The notes under the pieces were generated by a model that saw only the letters and a list, made by a program, of their open reading frames with translations, ran no database searches and was not told the origin of the DNA. 64,000 nucleotides of DNA from Picrophilus oshimae DSM 9789 (lineage in GTDB: Archaea > Thermoplasmatota > Thermoplasmata > Thermoplasmatales > Thermoplasmataceae). A program made the position numbers and the translations under genes. How positions within the stretch are numbered: the stretch's first letter is position 1; every line of letters starts with the position of its first letter. Shown here in pieces: positions 8,430 through 17,345 of this stretch. Where the stretch lies: contig NZ_FWYE01000003.1 of NCBI RefSeq assembly GCF_900176435.1, positions 124,001-188,000 of the forward strand. The letters run 5' to 3'.

Positions 8430-9235
8430 GCGGACTTTTACCACTTACCGGAAGGGAATTAAAGAAATGGTATAGAAATCCAACGTATTTAATAGTAAGC
8501 GTAATACAGCCGATATTCTGGGTACTCCTGTTTGGCAGTGCAATAGACATTGCAAAATTCGCATTTCCAGGGGCTCCAGTTTCGTCATTCTTTAACGGCG
8601 CACCCGATTATATAACATTCCTGCTTGGAGGCATATTGACAGTGCTATCGCTGTTTACCGCCATGTTCTCAGGAATAAACATTATATGGGACAGGCGTCT
8701 TGGTGTTTTAACAAGGTTTCTTGCATCACCGATACACAGAAGCTCAATAGTTTTTTCAAGAATGCTTGCATCGGTTGTTAAAATAGCTGTTCAGGCTGCA
8801 ATACTAATAGGCATCGCCGCAGTTATACCTGACGGCCTCAAGTTTCCACACGGATTTACAGTATTTGACGCTTTGATATTATTTACTGCAATGCTTTTAA
8901 TCTCGGTGATCTTTGGTTCAATATTCTCTGTAATAGCAATAAAGATGACACAGGTAAACACAATCATGGGAATAGTAAATCTTGTTAACCTGCCACTGAT
9001 GTTCGCAAGCACAGCTCTTTTCCCGGGTGCCATAATGCAGCCCTGGCTCCATCACGTTGCAATGTACAATCCAATATCCTGGTCAGCTGATACAATAAGA
9101 ACCGTTATAATAAACGGTGATCTAAATGCGGCCCAGATGCACTCTGTTGGCCTTAATCTTTTATATCTATTTATCTTCGCCGTTGTTATGATATTAATAA
9201 CGTACTTTGCATCTGAAAAGGGAATTCAGAATTAA
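8426..9235 (+). CDS. ABC-2 type exporter permease (DrrB-like)
   Basis: This 269-residue membrane protein has six predicted transmembrane segments: one near residues 20-40, then four in the middle (about 65-90, 105-130, 145-170 and 175-200), and a last one at 235-258. The ABC-2 signature region is visible in the middle, with R-R-L-G-V-L-T-R-F-L-A-S-P-I and later L-P-L-M-F-A-S-T-A-L-F-P. The ATGA overlap with the ATPase gene (8426-8429) indicates coupled synthesis of a two-component exporter. The substrate is not evident; PadR control suggests a toxic small molecule. Confidence 0.92.
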   Translation: MSGLLPLTGRELKKWYRNPTYLIVSVIQPIFWVLLFGSAIDIAKFAFPGAPVSSFFNGAPDYITFLLGGILTVLSLFTAMFSGINIIWDRRLGVLTRFLASPIHRSSIVFSRMLASVVKIAVQAAILIGIAAVIPDGLKFPHGFTVFDALILFTAMLLISVIFGSIFSVIAIKMTQVNTIMGIVNLVNLPLMFASTALFPGAIMQPWLHHVAMYNPISWSADTIRTVIINGDLNAAQMHSVGLNLLYLFIFAVVMILITYFASEKGIQN

Positions 9236-9270
9236 AAAATCTTTAATATCTTTATTTTTATACATATCCA

Positions 9271-10005
9271 TTGAAGGACATAAGAATAGATGATAATGTT
9301 TACATTTCGAATTTATACTGTGCATACCTGGCAGATATAGGTGCCGCTGTGGTCTCTGATCTGCACCTTGGCTTCGAGGATGAGATGAATCTTCATGGTA
9401 TATTTCTGCCAAAGCTGCAGTTTAACCATATTACAAATATAATTGATAATATAATATCAAGGTATAATCCTGAAAAGATCATTATAAATGGCGATTTCAA
9501 GCAGGAGTTCTCAAGAAACCTGCCACAGGAATGGGATGATATAAATAGATTCATAGATAAATATGAAAACGATGTTTCATTAATCTATATAAGGGGAAAC
9601 CATGATAATTATCTAATAAACATACTAAAATCGAGGAATATAAGGATTTATAATTATTACGAGGACGATCATTATTATATATACCATGGCGACAGGGATC
9701 TTGGCATAAAAAAGATTACAATTCTGGGGCATGAGCATCCATCAATTGCACTGAGAGACCGTGTCGGTGGTGTTTTTAAGATACCGGCATTTGTCTACAA
9801 TGAGGAATATAAGGTTTTAATAACACCGGCAATGAGCTTCTTCTCATCAGGCACAGATGTGACGCAGTCATTATTAAGTGATGAGCACTTCACACCCGTT
9901 CTCAGGAACGTTTCAAAAAAATTCAGGGCCTATGGAATAACAGATGAGTTCGGCCTGCTTGATTTTGGCTACATCGAGGACATATCAAAAAGCATGGAGA
10001 TATAA
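9271..10005 (+). CDS. ICC-like metallophosphoesterase (COG1407 type)
   Basis: This 244-residue calcineurin-fold protein belongs to the archaeal group often annotated as ICC-like phosphoesterase. Motifs are S-D-L-H-L-G-F-E-D (residues 29-37), N-G-D-F-K-Q-E-F, R-G-N-H-D-N, Y-H-G-D and L-G-H-E-H-P-S. The F-K/H-x-F after the second metal site is typical of this group. Translation appears to begin at TTG 9271, because the next in-frame ATG would remove the first metal motif; a TATA-like TTTATTTTTATA precedes it. The cellular substrate is unknown. The unrelated phosphoesterase at 4177 is a different subgroup. Confidence 0.85.
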   Translation: MKDIRIDDNVYISNLYCAYLADIGAAVVSDLHLGFEDEMNLHGIFLPKLQFNHITNIIDNIISRYNPEKIIINGDFKQEFSRNLPQEWDDINRFIDKYENDVSLIYIRGNHDNYLINILKSRNIRIYNYYEDDHYYIYHGDRDLGIKKITILGHEHPSIALRDRVGGVFKIPAFVYNEEYKVLITPAMSFFSSGTDVTQSLLSDEHFTPVLRNVSKKFRAYGITDEFGLLDFGYIEDISKSMEI

Positions 10006-10033
10006 ATTTTAAACCATGATTGCATATTAAACC

Positions 10034-10960
10034 ATGGAGATAAAAAGATATAAAATTGATGGAGAATCATTAAAAAACAACAGACTTAATGACGATTTCA
10101 AAAGAGATTTAATAGTCATAGAGAACAATGTAAATGATAGAACCCCTGTGCTTATAGGCCTTGCCGGTTTCTTTGGAAGTTCAGAGAGCTTTTTAAACAG
10201 AAGCTATACAGGCATGGATTTTTTATCTGTTTTAAATATTATATCAAAAGATTATAGCTTTATCATAGCCCTTCCAGATACAATGACATCACTGCGGGGA
10301 AACCAGTATCTAAACTCAATGGCAGTGGGCAACTACGAGGACTTCATAGTTAAAGATGTTTTAAAACATCTTGATGATCTATATGGTCCCAGGGATAAAT
10401 ATTTATTTGGAAAATCATCAGGGGGCTTTGGGGCAATAAATCTATCAATGAAACATGATGAATTCTCTGGATTTATAGACATCTCCGGCGATTCATATTT
10501 TTATTATTCATATCTTAATGATTTTCCTGTTGCTTATAATATATTAAAGAAAACAGGAATAGATGATTTTATTGATAATTTTAATAAAAAATACATACAT
10601 TCAAATGATGAACTAACGGCAATGAACATGGTTGCAATGTCTGCATTCTATTCAAGGAATGATAAGATAAACCTGCCATTCGATTTATCAGATGGCTCAT
10701 TAAACCAATACTGGAATGACTGGCTTTCCTTTGACCCGGTTTCAACAGTAAACAATTATCTGGAAAATCTAAGGAAAAAGAGAATAGTTCTTCAAACAGG
10801 AATCCATGATGAATTCAAAATGTACATAGGCATGAAGATAATAAGCAGAACACTGGAAAGAAATAATATAGACCATGTTTACATGGAATACGATGCAGGG
10901 CATTTCAACACAAATCATTTTTATCTTGATTCAATTCCTGTTATACTTAAAAACTATTAA
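10034..10960 (+). CDS. Alpha/beta-hydrolase, esterase D / PHB-depolymerase-like
   Basis: This is a cytoplasmic alpha/beta-hydrolase of 308 residues. The nucleophile elbow is G-K-S-S-G-G (about residues 131-136), and a likely catalytic His is in A-G-H-F-N near the C-terminus; the Asp may be in the H-D-E segment about 35 residues earlier. An oxyanion-type G-L-A-G-F-F-G motif follows the first strands. The arrangement fits the esterase D/feruloyl-esterase group. No signal peptide is present. Carboxylesterase activity is likely; the natural substrate is not apparent. A TATA-like TTTTAAACCA precedes ATG 10034. Confidence 0.75.
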   Translation: MEIKRYKIDGESLKNNRLNDDFKRDLIVIENNVNDRTPVLIGLAGFFGSSESFLNRSYTGMDFLSVLNIISKDYSFIIALPDTMTSLRGNQYLNSMAVGNYEDFIVKDVLKHLDDLYGPRDKYLFGKSSGGFGAINLSMKHDEFSGFIDISGDSYFYYSYLNDFPVAYNILKKTGIDDFIDNFNKKYIHSNDELTAMNMVAMSAFYSRNDKINLPFDLSDGSLNQYWNDWLSFDPVSTVNNYLENLRKKRIVLQTGIHDEFKMYIGMKIISRTLERNNIDHVYMEYDAGHFNTNHFYLDSIPVILKNY

Positions 10961-10983
10961 ATTTTTAAATAAGATACCATGCC

Positions 10984-12120
10984 ATGGACGAATCGTTTAT
11001 AATTGAGACCGCAAAGAGGTTAATACCATTGAAATCTGTTGGGCCATTGTCTGATGGTCCTGGTGAATCAAGGAAGGCCGAGGAGATATGCAAAATAATA
11101 AAAGAGCTTGGATACAATTACGAAAGATATGATATCGATGGCAGGCCAAACATTATAGTAAGGATAGGCAGCATGGAGAAAACACTATGGATAATATCAC
11201 ATATGGATACAGTTCCTGAGGGTGATATAAATCTATGGCATTATGATCCATACCAGGCAACGGTTTCAGGCGATCTTATATACGGCCGTGGCACCGAGGA
11301 TAACGGTCAGGGCATCTTCACCTCGCTGCTCCTGCTTAAAAATTTAAAGCCGGACCGTTTAAAATTTAATCTTGGCCTTGCATTTGTATCAGACGAGGAA
11401 ACGGGCAGCAACTTCGGCATAAAGTATTTAATTAAAAATAATATATTTAAAAAGGATGATTTAATAATAGTGCCAGATGCCGGCACACCTGATGGAAGAA
11501 CGATAGAAATCGCAGAAAAAAGCATATTATGGTTGAAGATAAATTCCCATGGAAGGCAGTATCATGCCAGCATGCCAGGAGAGGCAATCAACGCCACAAA
11601 GGAGTTATACAAATTTGTTTTAAATCTGGAATCAAGGCTCAAGGAAAAATACAATAAAATAAACGATGTTTTTGATCCACCATATTCAACCTTTGAGATA
11701 ACAAAGCATGGAAAGAATGTTGATAATATAAATACAATACCAGGCCTTGATTCCCAGTTTCTTGACTGCAGGATATTACCAGATTATGATGTAAACGATG
11801 TACTAAAATTCATAGATGATGAAATAGCCGGTTTTAAAAGCCCGGCAAGGATAAGCTATGAAATTATACAGAGGGAGGATGCCCCTGAACCAACAAGGAA
11901 GGACAGTGAAATTGTTAGGCTTCTATCAGATGCCATAGAAAACCCAAAAGTAGTTGGCATTGGCGGCGGGACATGCGCAGCATTCTTCAGGGAGAATGGA
12001 ATACCGGCGGTTGTATGGTCAACAACAGACGTTGATGTTGCACACCAGGCCGATGAATTTGTCAGGATAAGCAACATAATAAAGGATGCAAAAACAATAG
12101 AGAGGATAATCTATAAATAA
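10984..12120 (+). CDS. M20-family metallopeptidase (ArgE/DapE type)
   Basis: This two-domain, zinc-dependent amidohydrolase of 378 residues has the family motifs in order: S-H-M-D-T-V-P with metal His and catalytic Asp (about residues 73-79), Y-G-R-G-T-E-D-N with the bridging Asp, S-D-E-E-T-G-S with the catalytic Glu pair, V-P-D-A-G-T with a ligand Asp, and V-A-H-Q-A-D-E-F with the final His. The central lid domain (S-H-G-R-Q-Y-H-A-S) is present. Substrates of the family include acetylornithine, succinyl-diaminopimelate and dipeptides; none can be chosen from neighbours. The 3' end overlaps the convergent thymidylate kinase gene by 10 bases. Confidence 0.88.
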   Translation: MDESFIIETAKRLIPLKSVGPLSDGPGESRKAEEICKIIKELGYNYERYDIDGRPNIIVRIGSMEKTLWIISHMDTVPEGDINLWHYDPYQATVSGDLIYGRGTEDNGQGIFTSLLLLKNLKPDRLKFNLGLAFVSDEETGSNFGIKYLIKNNIFKKDDLIIVPDAGTPDGRTIEIAEKSILWLKINSHGRQYHASMPGEAINATKELYKFVLNLESRLKEKYNKINDVFDPPYSTFEITKHGKNVDNINTIPGLDSQFLDCRILPDYDVNDVLKFIDDEIAGFKSPARISYEIIQREDAPEPTRKDSEIVRLLSDAIENPKVVGIGGGTCAAFFRENGIPAVVWSTTDVDVAHQADEFVRISNIIKDAKTIERIIYK

Positions 12121-12719
12121 TCATTTAATCCTTTTATCGCCTCATCTTTTACATAATTATATTCCATTTCCGCATTGATTTTTATAACAGGTATCTTTAT
12201 AATCCCTGAAAATATGTAATCATAGTATTTTGAAACGTTTTTAAGCATCTCCAGCCTCTCAAAGGCATCAGTGTTTTTTTTCTCATTCTTCCTGAGATTC
12301 AATCTCTTTAACGCAAGCCCCGGATCGATTTTTAAATAAATTATTAGATCCGGCATTATTATAAATCTTGAGACGTCAAGCATCCATGATATTGTTTCAT
12401 CCATATTTTTAAACCTTTTTTCCATGCCGGATCCCTGGTATGCAATGGAAGAAAATACATATCTATCTGAGATTACACCATTTATTAGATGGTTTTTTAT
12501 CTCCTTCTGGTGCATGTACCTGTCAAGTGTAAAGAGGAAAAAATTTATTATGCTGCTTTCATCATTGTAATCGGCTTCTATGTAATCATAGCAGAATCTG
12601 TCTGTTGGCTCCCTTGTCAGATAAAAACCTGTATAACTGGCAATATCGCCCGCAAGCGTGGTCTTACCCGATCCATCAATGCCCTCTATGGCTATGAACA
12701 TTGAACCATTATCGATCAT
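12111..12719 (-). CDS. tmk: Thymidylate kinase
   Basis: The enzyme phosphorylates dTMP to dTDP with ATP. The P-loop is G-I-D-G-S-G-K-T-T (about residues 14-22), the substrate motif is L-T-R-E-P-T, and S-D-R-Y-V-F-S-S-I-A-Y-Q-G is the family D-R-Y/H motif. The lid region shows L-R-K-N-E. The 202-residue length is normal. ATG at 12719 is used; a second in-frame ATG at 12701 begins only one residue before the conserved strand and is also possible. It is divergent from the PLP enzyme gene across a 60-base gap holding both promoters. Confidence 0.93.
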   Translation of the reverse strand: MIDNGSMFIAIEGIDGSGKTTLAGDIASYTGFYLTREPTDRFCYDYIEADYNDESSIINFFLFTLDRYMHQKEIKNHLINGVISDRYVFSSIAYQGSGMEKRFKNMDETISWMLDVSRFIIMPDLIIYLKIDPGLALKRLNLRKNEKKNTDAFERLEMLKNVSKYYDYIFSGIIKIPVIKINAEMEYNYVKDEAIKGLNDYL

Positions 12720-12779
12720 TGTTTAATAATCTTCACGTTTTAATTGAAAGGTTTATAATATTATAATCATTATTTTATC

Positions 12780-13937
12780 ATGTTAAATGGTTTTAATACA
12801 AGGGCCGTACAGGCCGGTGATTTAAAAATAAGGGAAATTGGAAACGTTGTTACACCGATATTTGAAAACAGCACATTTATCTATCCAAACAGTGAATCCG
12901 AGTACATGGATAGCTCAAGCGGCATGCCATACATATATTCAAGGTGGGGAAATCCTACTGTGCAATCCCTTGAGGATAAATACAGGGCCCTTGAGAATAC
13001 CGGGCATGCTGTTGCATTTTCATCCGGAATGGGCGCGATAACAGCCGCAGTGCTATCAAATATAAAAAAGAAAAGAATACTATCAATTATGGATCTCTAT
13101 GGACAAACGTTTCAGTTCTTTTCAAGGACGTTAAAAACTCTTGGAATTCATGTGGACTTCATAGACGTTGATAAATTAAACAACCTGGACTTTGATGCCA
13201 AAAATTACGATCTTGTATATGCAGAATCAATAACAAACCCGCTTTTAAAGGTAATTGATATAAAAAACGTGGCAGCGTTCTGCCATGAAAATGATGTTTT
13301 ATTTATAGATGATGCGACCTTTGCATCGCCTTATAATCAAAATCCTGTGGAACTCGGTGCTGATATCGTTGTTCACAGCGCAACGAAATACATATCAGGC
13401 CATTCCGATGTAATTATTGGCATTGCCGGCACAAACAATTATTATAATAATTTAATAGAAATGAGAAAGACACTTGGTGCATCGCCGGATGCATTCCAGG
13501 CATATCTATCATACCGTGGCCTAAAAACCCTCGGCCTGAGGATGGAGAGGCATAATAAAAATGCCATGGAGCTTGCCAGGTTTTTAAGGGATTCAAAAAA
13601 GGTATTGAATGTAAACTACCCCGGCCTTGATGATAATAAATACCACAAAATCGCCGGGAAGGAGATGAGGGGCTACGGTGGCATGCTGTCATTCACATTA
13701 AACAGCATGGAGGATGCGCATAAGCTAATAAAAAACCTTGAGATACCTGCCTATGCTGCAAGCCTTGGCGGGGTGGAATCATTGATAACCATGCCTGTTG
13801 AAACAACACATGCATCGCTTTCACCTGAAGAAAGAAGATCACTTGGAATATCAGACTCGCTGGTAAGGTTTTCAACTGGCATAGAGGATATCGATGATAT
13901 TATAAAAGATTTTGAAAATGCACTTTCAAAATTATAA
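12780..13937 (+). CDS. Cys/Met metabolism PLP-dependent lyase/synthase
   Basis: This fold-type I PLP enzyme has 385 residues. Key features are the N-terminal N-T-R-A-V-Q-A-G, Y-S-R-W-G-N-P-T (phosphate/active-site Tyr-Arg), S-S-G-M-G-A-I, the cofactor Asp in I-D-D-A-T-F-A-S and the Schiff-base lysine in H-S-A-T-K-Y-I-S-G-H. The C-terminal V-E-S-L-I-T-M-P and R-F-S-T-G-I-E segments are typical of the substrate-binding domain. Cystathionine gamma-synthase, cystathionine gamma-lyase, methionine gamma-lyase and O-acetylhomoserine sulfhydrylase share these motifs, so the exact reaction is not resolved. The gene stands alone on its strand. Confidence 0.88.
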   Translation: MLNGFNTRAVQAGDLKIREIGNVVTPIFENSTFIYPNSESEYMDSSSGMPYIYSRWGNPTVQSLEDKYRALENTGHAVAFSSGMGAITAAVLSNIKKKRILSIMDLYGQTFQFFSRTLKTLGIHVDFIDVDKLNNLDFDAKNYDLVYAESITNPLLKVIDIKNVAAFCHENDVLFIDDATFASPYNQNPVELGADIVVHSATKYISGHSDVIIGIAGTNNYYNNLIEMRKTLGASPDAFQAYLSYRGLKTLGLRMERHNKNAMELARFLRDSKKVLNVNYPGLDDNKYHKIAGKEMRGYGGMLSFTLNSMEDAHKLIKNLEIPAYAASLGGVESLITMPVETTHASLSPEERRSLGISDSLVRFSTGIEDIDDIIKDFENALSKL

Positions 13938-14282
13938 TAGATGGTATTTTCCGGTGATGCCATCAAGAACATCATCATCCGCCGGGCCTATGCCTATGCA
14001 TGTTACCGTTCCAGGATCTATCTGTGTATATCCGGCATCTACAATTATCTCATTTATTATCTTTAATTCATCAAATTTTCTCTTTAAATTGTAGATCTCA
14101 TCGAGATTATCCACCTTTATAACAACCTTTTTCTGACCGGTGTTTATCCATTCCCTAAATATTTTTTTATTCTTTTTCATCGAGATCAATGCACATGATA
14201 CTGCAGCATGCGCTACCTGTGCTGCTATCTTTCCCTTACCGAGATCGAGATCCCTTCTAACGGCTATGACCATCTTTACCAA
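13932..14282 (-). CDS. pth2: Peptidyl-tRNA hydrolase, Pth2 type
   Basis: The enzyme releases peptides from stalled peptidyl-tRNA, recycling tRNA. The sequence shows the Pth2 hallmarks: [20 protein letters not shown] at the N-terminus, Q-K-K-V-V-I-K-V in the middle, and [13 protein letters not shown] and I-G-P-A at the end. It is the third gene of an operon behind an XRE-CBS regulator and carS. A TTG at 14282 overlaps the carS stop codon; the ATG at 14273, three codons later, is an equally reasonable start and would give 113 residues. Confidence 0.95.
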   Translation of the reverse strand: MVKMVIAVRRDLDLGKGKIAAQVAHAAVSCALISMKKNKKIFREWINTGQKKVVIKVDNLDEIYNLKRKFDELKIINEIIVDAGYTQIDPGTVTCIGIGPADDDVLDGITGKYHLL

Positions 14283-14830
14283 GGCACATCCTTCATCTTT
14301 AATTTATATCCAAGTATGTTTACACCACGGTGAAGCGGCGGTGTTAAAACCAGTATCAATATAATGGCTATAAAATTTCCGTAGAATTCAAGGAAGAAAT
14401 GCCTTGCAAATATAAATATAAAAAGAAAGGACATCAAAACAAAGGGCCATTGATCCAGTAATGATCCCTTTGCACCGCGCTTCATGCCGAGCCTTCTCTT
14501 TATAAAGGAACCTGTTATATCCCCTGTAAGCGAGCCAAAGCTCATTGCAAAGAGTACCGGGAGTGCAGAGATTATATTATTACCATAGTTGCCAAGGCCG
14601 ATGTTTGATATATATATTATATAATATACAATAATGCCTGCCAAAACGCCTATAAGCGAGCCTCCAATAAAGCCTGATAATGATTTTCCATCACCAAGGA
14701 TCCTCTTTCCGTGAATGGTTTTTCCGCGGTCCAGTATAAAATGCCCACCAGTTATAACAGCCCCTGGATTTGCTATAAATGCCGGTAGAAACAGAAATAT
14801 TGAATATAAAACCATGATAATATTAACCAT
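14276..14830 (-). CDS. carS: CDP-archaeol synthase
   Basis: This integral membrane enzyme transfers CMP from CTP to unsaturated archaetidic acid, making CDP-archaeol for archaeal polar lipids. The 184-residue protein has about five membrane segments and the conserved polar loop [17 protein letters not shown], with later [11 protein letters not shown] and [13 protein letters not shown], which together identify the family. It overlaps the upstream regulator gene by 8 bases and the downstream pth2 gene by 7, so all three are expressed as one unit. Confidence 0.95.
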   Translation of the reverse strand: MVNIIMVLYSIFLFLPAFIANPGAVITGGHFILDRGKTIHGKRILGDGKSLSGFIGGSLIGVLAGIIVYYIIYISNIGLGNYGNNIISALPVLFAMSFGSLTGDITGSFIKRRLGMKRGAKGSLLDQWPFVLMSFLFIFIFARHFFLEFYGNFIAIILILVLTPPLHRGVNILGYKLKMKDVPW

Positions 14831-15401
14831 AGATCTCTACCGCTTTTAATATATCTGCCTTTGTTATTATGCCCTTTAATTCTGATCCGTCCACAATTAA
14901 AACCGCGCTTGAATACTTTAATAATGGATAGACCATTGATATCGGGCTGTCCTTATCAAGCTGCGGTAAAACCTTACCCATGACCTTCCTAACAGTCATA
15001 TATTTTAATGATTCTATAGATGTTCCCTTTATAAGCATATCATTTATATCAGATTCGGTTATTGTTCCTATTATCCTTTTGTCCCCGGTTAAAACAGGCA
15101 GCTGTGAGTAGCCCTTCTCCCTCATCTTGTTTAATGCAGATATTATTGAATCATTAACCTCACAGGTTATTACATCCCTCGTCATGATCTTTTCTGCCCT
15201 TATATCTATGTTCCCGGCCCTGTTGCCTGAACTGTTTAAATACTCATAGATCTTTTTTATCTTATCATATGTTGGATTTATATCTCCCTTTTCCAGCCTT
15301 GCTATGTATGACTGGCTGACGCCGCTTATACTTGCAAGCTCCTTCTGGCTTATACCAAGGGATTTCCTCATTTTTCTTAGTTCCTCAATACTGGGAAGCA
15401 T
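14823..15401 (-). CDS. XRE helix-turn-helix protein with paired CBS domains
   Basis: This is a 192-residue putative regulator. Residues 5-58 form an XRE-type HTH ([20 protein letters not shown], then S-Q-S-Y-I-A-R-L-E). Two CBS domains follow: residues 72-125 (M-T-R-D-V-I-T-C to G-T-I-T-E-S-D) and 133-188 (M-T-V-R-K-V-M-G to G-I-I-T-K-A-D-I). CBS pairs bind adenosyl ligands, so DNA binding may respond to AMP/ATP, SAM or a similar molecule. It is the first gene of the operon with carS and pth2 and is divergent from the ParA gene, which suggests regulation of lipid synthesis or of itself. The ligand and target are not known. Confidence 0.85.
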   Translation of the reverse strand: MLPSIEELRKMRKSLGISQKELASISGVSQSYIARLEKGDINPTYDKIKKIYEYLNSSGNRAGNIDIRAEKIMTRDVITCEVNDSIISALNKMREKGYSQLPVLTGDKRIIGTITESDINDMLIKGTSIESLKYMTVRKVMGKVLPQLDKDSPISMVYPLLKYSSAVLIVDGSELKGIITKADILKAVEIYG

Positions 15402-15483
15402 TAAATCATTATGATTAATTACTATTAATAATTATTGAAGTTTTTAAAAGGAATATTTATATATTTATGTACGTTTTTAATTC

Positions 15484-16338
15484 GTGACAGTTATAAGCAT
15501 AATAAATCTAAAGGGCGGTGTTGGTAAAACACAGACGACCGTTGCATTATCCGAGTTTTTATCTTATAATTATAAAAAACGTGTTCTTGTCATAGATCTT
15601 GATCCACAGACAAATGCAACAGTTTCCTTAATGGACGAGATGAAATGGTATGAAAAGGATAGAAGGGGCGAGACACTGTTCCAGCTCTTTAATGATAAAA
15701 TATACGGCATGGATACATTCAACGGTGAAAGGGCAGTAGTAAAAAGCGTTTCAAACATCAATGGCGGTATAGAAAACCTTGATTTGATACCATCAAGCCT
15801 TAGGTTAATAGATCTCGAGGACAAGCTTCCATTGATATCAAACACAGGATACTATGTAAAATCACCGGTTACCGTGCTTGCAGACTCACTATCAGGCATC
15901 ATAAAAAAATACGATTTTGTTATAATAGACTGCCCGCCAAACCTTGGTTTAATAACACTGTCAGGAATATACATATCAGATTATTATATAATACCAACAA
16001 TTCCAGATATACTGTCAACATATGGAATACCACAGATCATATCAAGAATTGAATCTTTTAAAAAGGATGCCGGAATAAAGATAAATCCACTTGGTATTTT
16101 AATATCAATGTACAGATCTGGAAGCAGGCTTCACAGAAACGTAATAGAGAGTCTTCAGTCCAAGGCTGAGAAGGGTGAGTACCCAAAGCTTTTTAAATCG
16201 TATATACCATTAAGCGCAAAAATCACGGAGGCGGCTGATTTTAACTCCGGTTTTAACACGATAAAGCAGAAATATGAGGGGGAAATATTTAATAGATACG
16301 ATGAGTTAGCCAGAGAACTGCTTGAGTATGTCAGATAA
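15484..16338 (+). CDS. ParA-family ATPase
   Basis: This is a 284-residue partitioning-type ATPase. The deviant Walker A is K-G-G-V-G-K-T-Q-T-T (residues 9-18), Walker A' is I-D-L-D-P-Q-T-N-A (about residues 37-45), and Walker B is V-I-I-D-C-P-P-N-L-G. Proteins of this kind position DNA or other cargo by ATP-dependent dimerisation on DNA. It starts at GTG 15484, just before the first strand. A small gene overlaps its 3' end and could be the partner protein; no ParB is present in the window. Chromosome segregation or positioning of another cargo are both possible. Confidence 0.88.
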   Translation: MTVISIINLKGGVGKTQTTVALSEFLSYNYKKRVLVIDLDPQTNATVSLMDEMKWYEKDRRGETLFQLFNDKIYGMDTFNGERAVVKSVSNINGGIENLDLIPSSLRLIDLEDKLPLISNTGYYVKSPVTVLADSLSGIIKKYDFVIIDCPPNLGLITLSGIYISDYYIIPTIPDILSTYGIPQIISRIESFKKDAGIKINPLGILISMYRSGSRLHRNVIESLQSKAEKGEYPKLFKSYIPLSAKITEAADFNSGFNTIKQKYEGEIFNRYDELARELLEYVR

Positions 16339-16645
16339 AAAAGCTAGGGAAATGGTAAACATTCTTAGGTACCTTGCGAGAAAGATCGAGGAAAACCCTG
16401 AGCTGTGCGATATAATAAAGATAAATATCTCATACCAGGGCCATGAAAAGGATATAAATGTCTTCAAGATGTACAGCGAAAACAGGATGGATGAGCTTTA
16501 TGGCATGGATCTTGAATCATTGAAGTATATAATGAAAAAATACAATATAAGATCGACCAGGGGCATGGATAAAAACGATATGATAAATGCAATAAAATCC
16601 AGCATAGAGAAAAAGTATAAAAAGGGCAGCTCCTTCATGAGATAA
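16328..16645 (+). CDS. Small HeH/SAP-like protein coupled to ParA
   Basis: This 105-residue, charged, soluble protein is one I do not recognise as a named family. The last third (L-E-S-L-K-Y-I-M-K-K-Y-N-I-R, G-M-D-K-N-D-M-I-N-A-I) has the helix-extended-loop-helix spacing of SAP/Rho-N/LEM-type DNA-binding motifs, followed by a basic tail K-K-Y-K-K-G. The N-terminal half is predicted helical. ATG at 16328 lies inside the ParA gene (overlap 11 bases); a TTG two codons upstream is less likely. The overlap and possible DNA-binding end suggest a partner of the ParA ATPase, filling a ParB-like role without being homologous. This is inference. Confidence 0.65.
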   Translation: MSDKKAREMVNILRYLARKIEENPELCDIIKINISYQGHEKDINVFKMYSENRMDELYGMDLESLKYIMKKYNIRSTRGMDKNDMINAIKSSIEKKYKKGSSFMR

Positions 16646-16674
16646 ATTTTTAATTCGACTTAATATCACCGGTC

Positions 16675-17283
16675 ATGTTCAAAGCAGTAATCTTTGATCT
16701 TGATGGAACAATACTTGATTCAATACCATTAAGAGTTAGATCATGGCAGCAGGCATTTGACGATTATAATATATCAGCAGATCCAGAGATTATAAGACTC
16801 ATGATTGGCTATCCTGGCTCAATGCTTATAAAAAAGGTCAATGCAATGAATCCTGAGATTGAATTCAGGGAGGAATACTATTTTAAAATGCATTTAGATG
16901 AGTTAAGATTCTTTCCGGACGTTGATGATACATTTAAAGAGCTAAGAAAGCTTGGTGTAAAAATTGCCGTGGTCACATCATCAAGAAAAGATTTTGTAAT
17001 GAGACTTAATATAAAGGCCGATGCCATTGTTACAATTGACGATGTAAAAAATGGTAAACCGGATACAGAACCATACATAAAGGCAATGTCAATGATGAAC
17101 GTAAAGCCTGATGAGACTATAGTTGTTGGAGATATAGACAATGATCTAATACCGTCAAGGGAGCTTGGCTGTTTATCCGTTCTTGTCAGGCATAATAGAA
17201 ATGTAAGCTCAGATCATGCAGATATAATTATAGAGGAAATAAAAGAGGTATTGAACATCTTCAATGATAAAAAAGATTTATAA
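16675..17283 (+). CDS. HAD-superfamily phosphatase (phosphoglycolate phosphatase-like)
   Basis: This is a 202-residue HAD hydrolase, subfamily I with a helical cap at residues 16-80. Motif I is F-D-L-D-G-T-I-L-D-S (residues 7-16), motif II is V-V-T-S-S-R, the motif III lysine is in N-G-K-P-D-T-E-P-Y and motif IV is V-V-G-D-I-D-N-D. The layout matches beta-phosphoglucomutase/phosphoglycolate phosphatase relatives; a small phosphorylated metabolite is the likely substrate. It starts 30 bases after the HeH-like gene and could share its transcript. Confidence 0.88.
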   Translation: MFKAVIFDLDGTILDSIPLRVRSWQQAFDDYNISADPEIIRLMIGYPGSMLIKKVNAMNPEIEFREEYYFKMHLDELRFFPDVDDTFKELRKLGVKIAVVTSSRKDFVMRLNIKADAIVTIDDVKNGKPDTEPYIKAMSMMNVKPDETIVVGDIDNDLIPSRELGCLSVLVRHNRNVSSDHADIIIEEIKEVLNIFNDKKDL

Positions 17284-17345
17284 TTTAATATAAAAAAACA
17301 AAAGTTTATTGCAAAAATATAAAAGGAAAATATGTATCTGTCATT

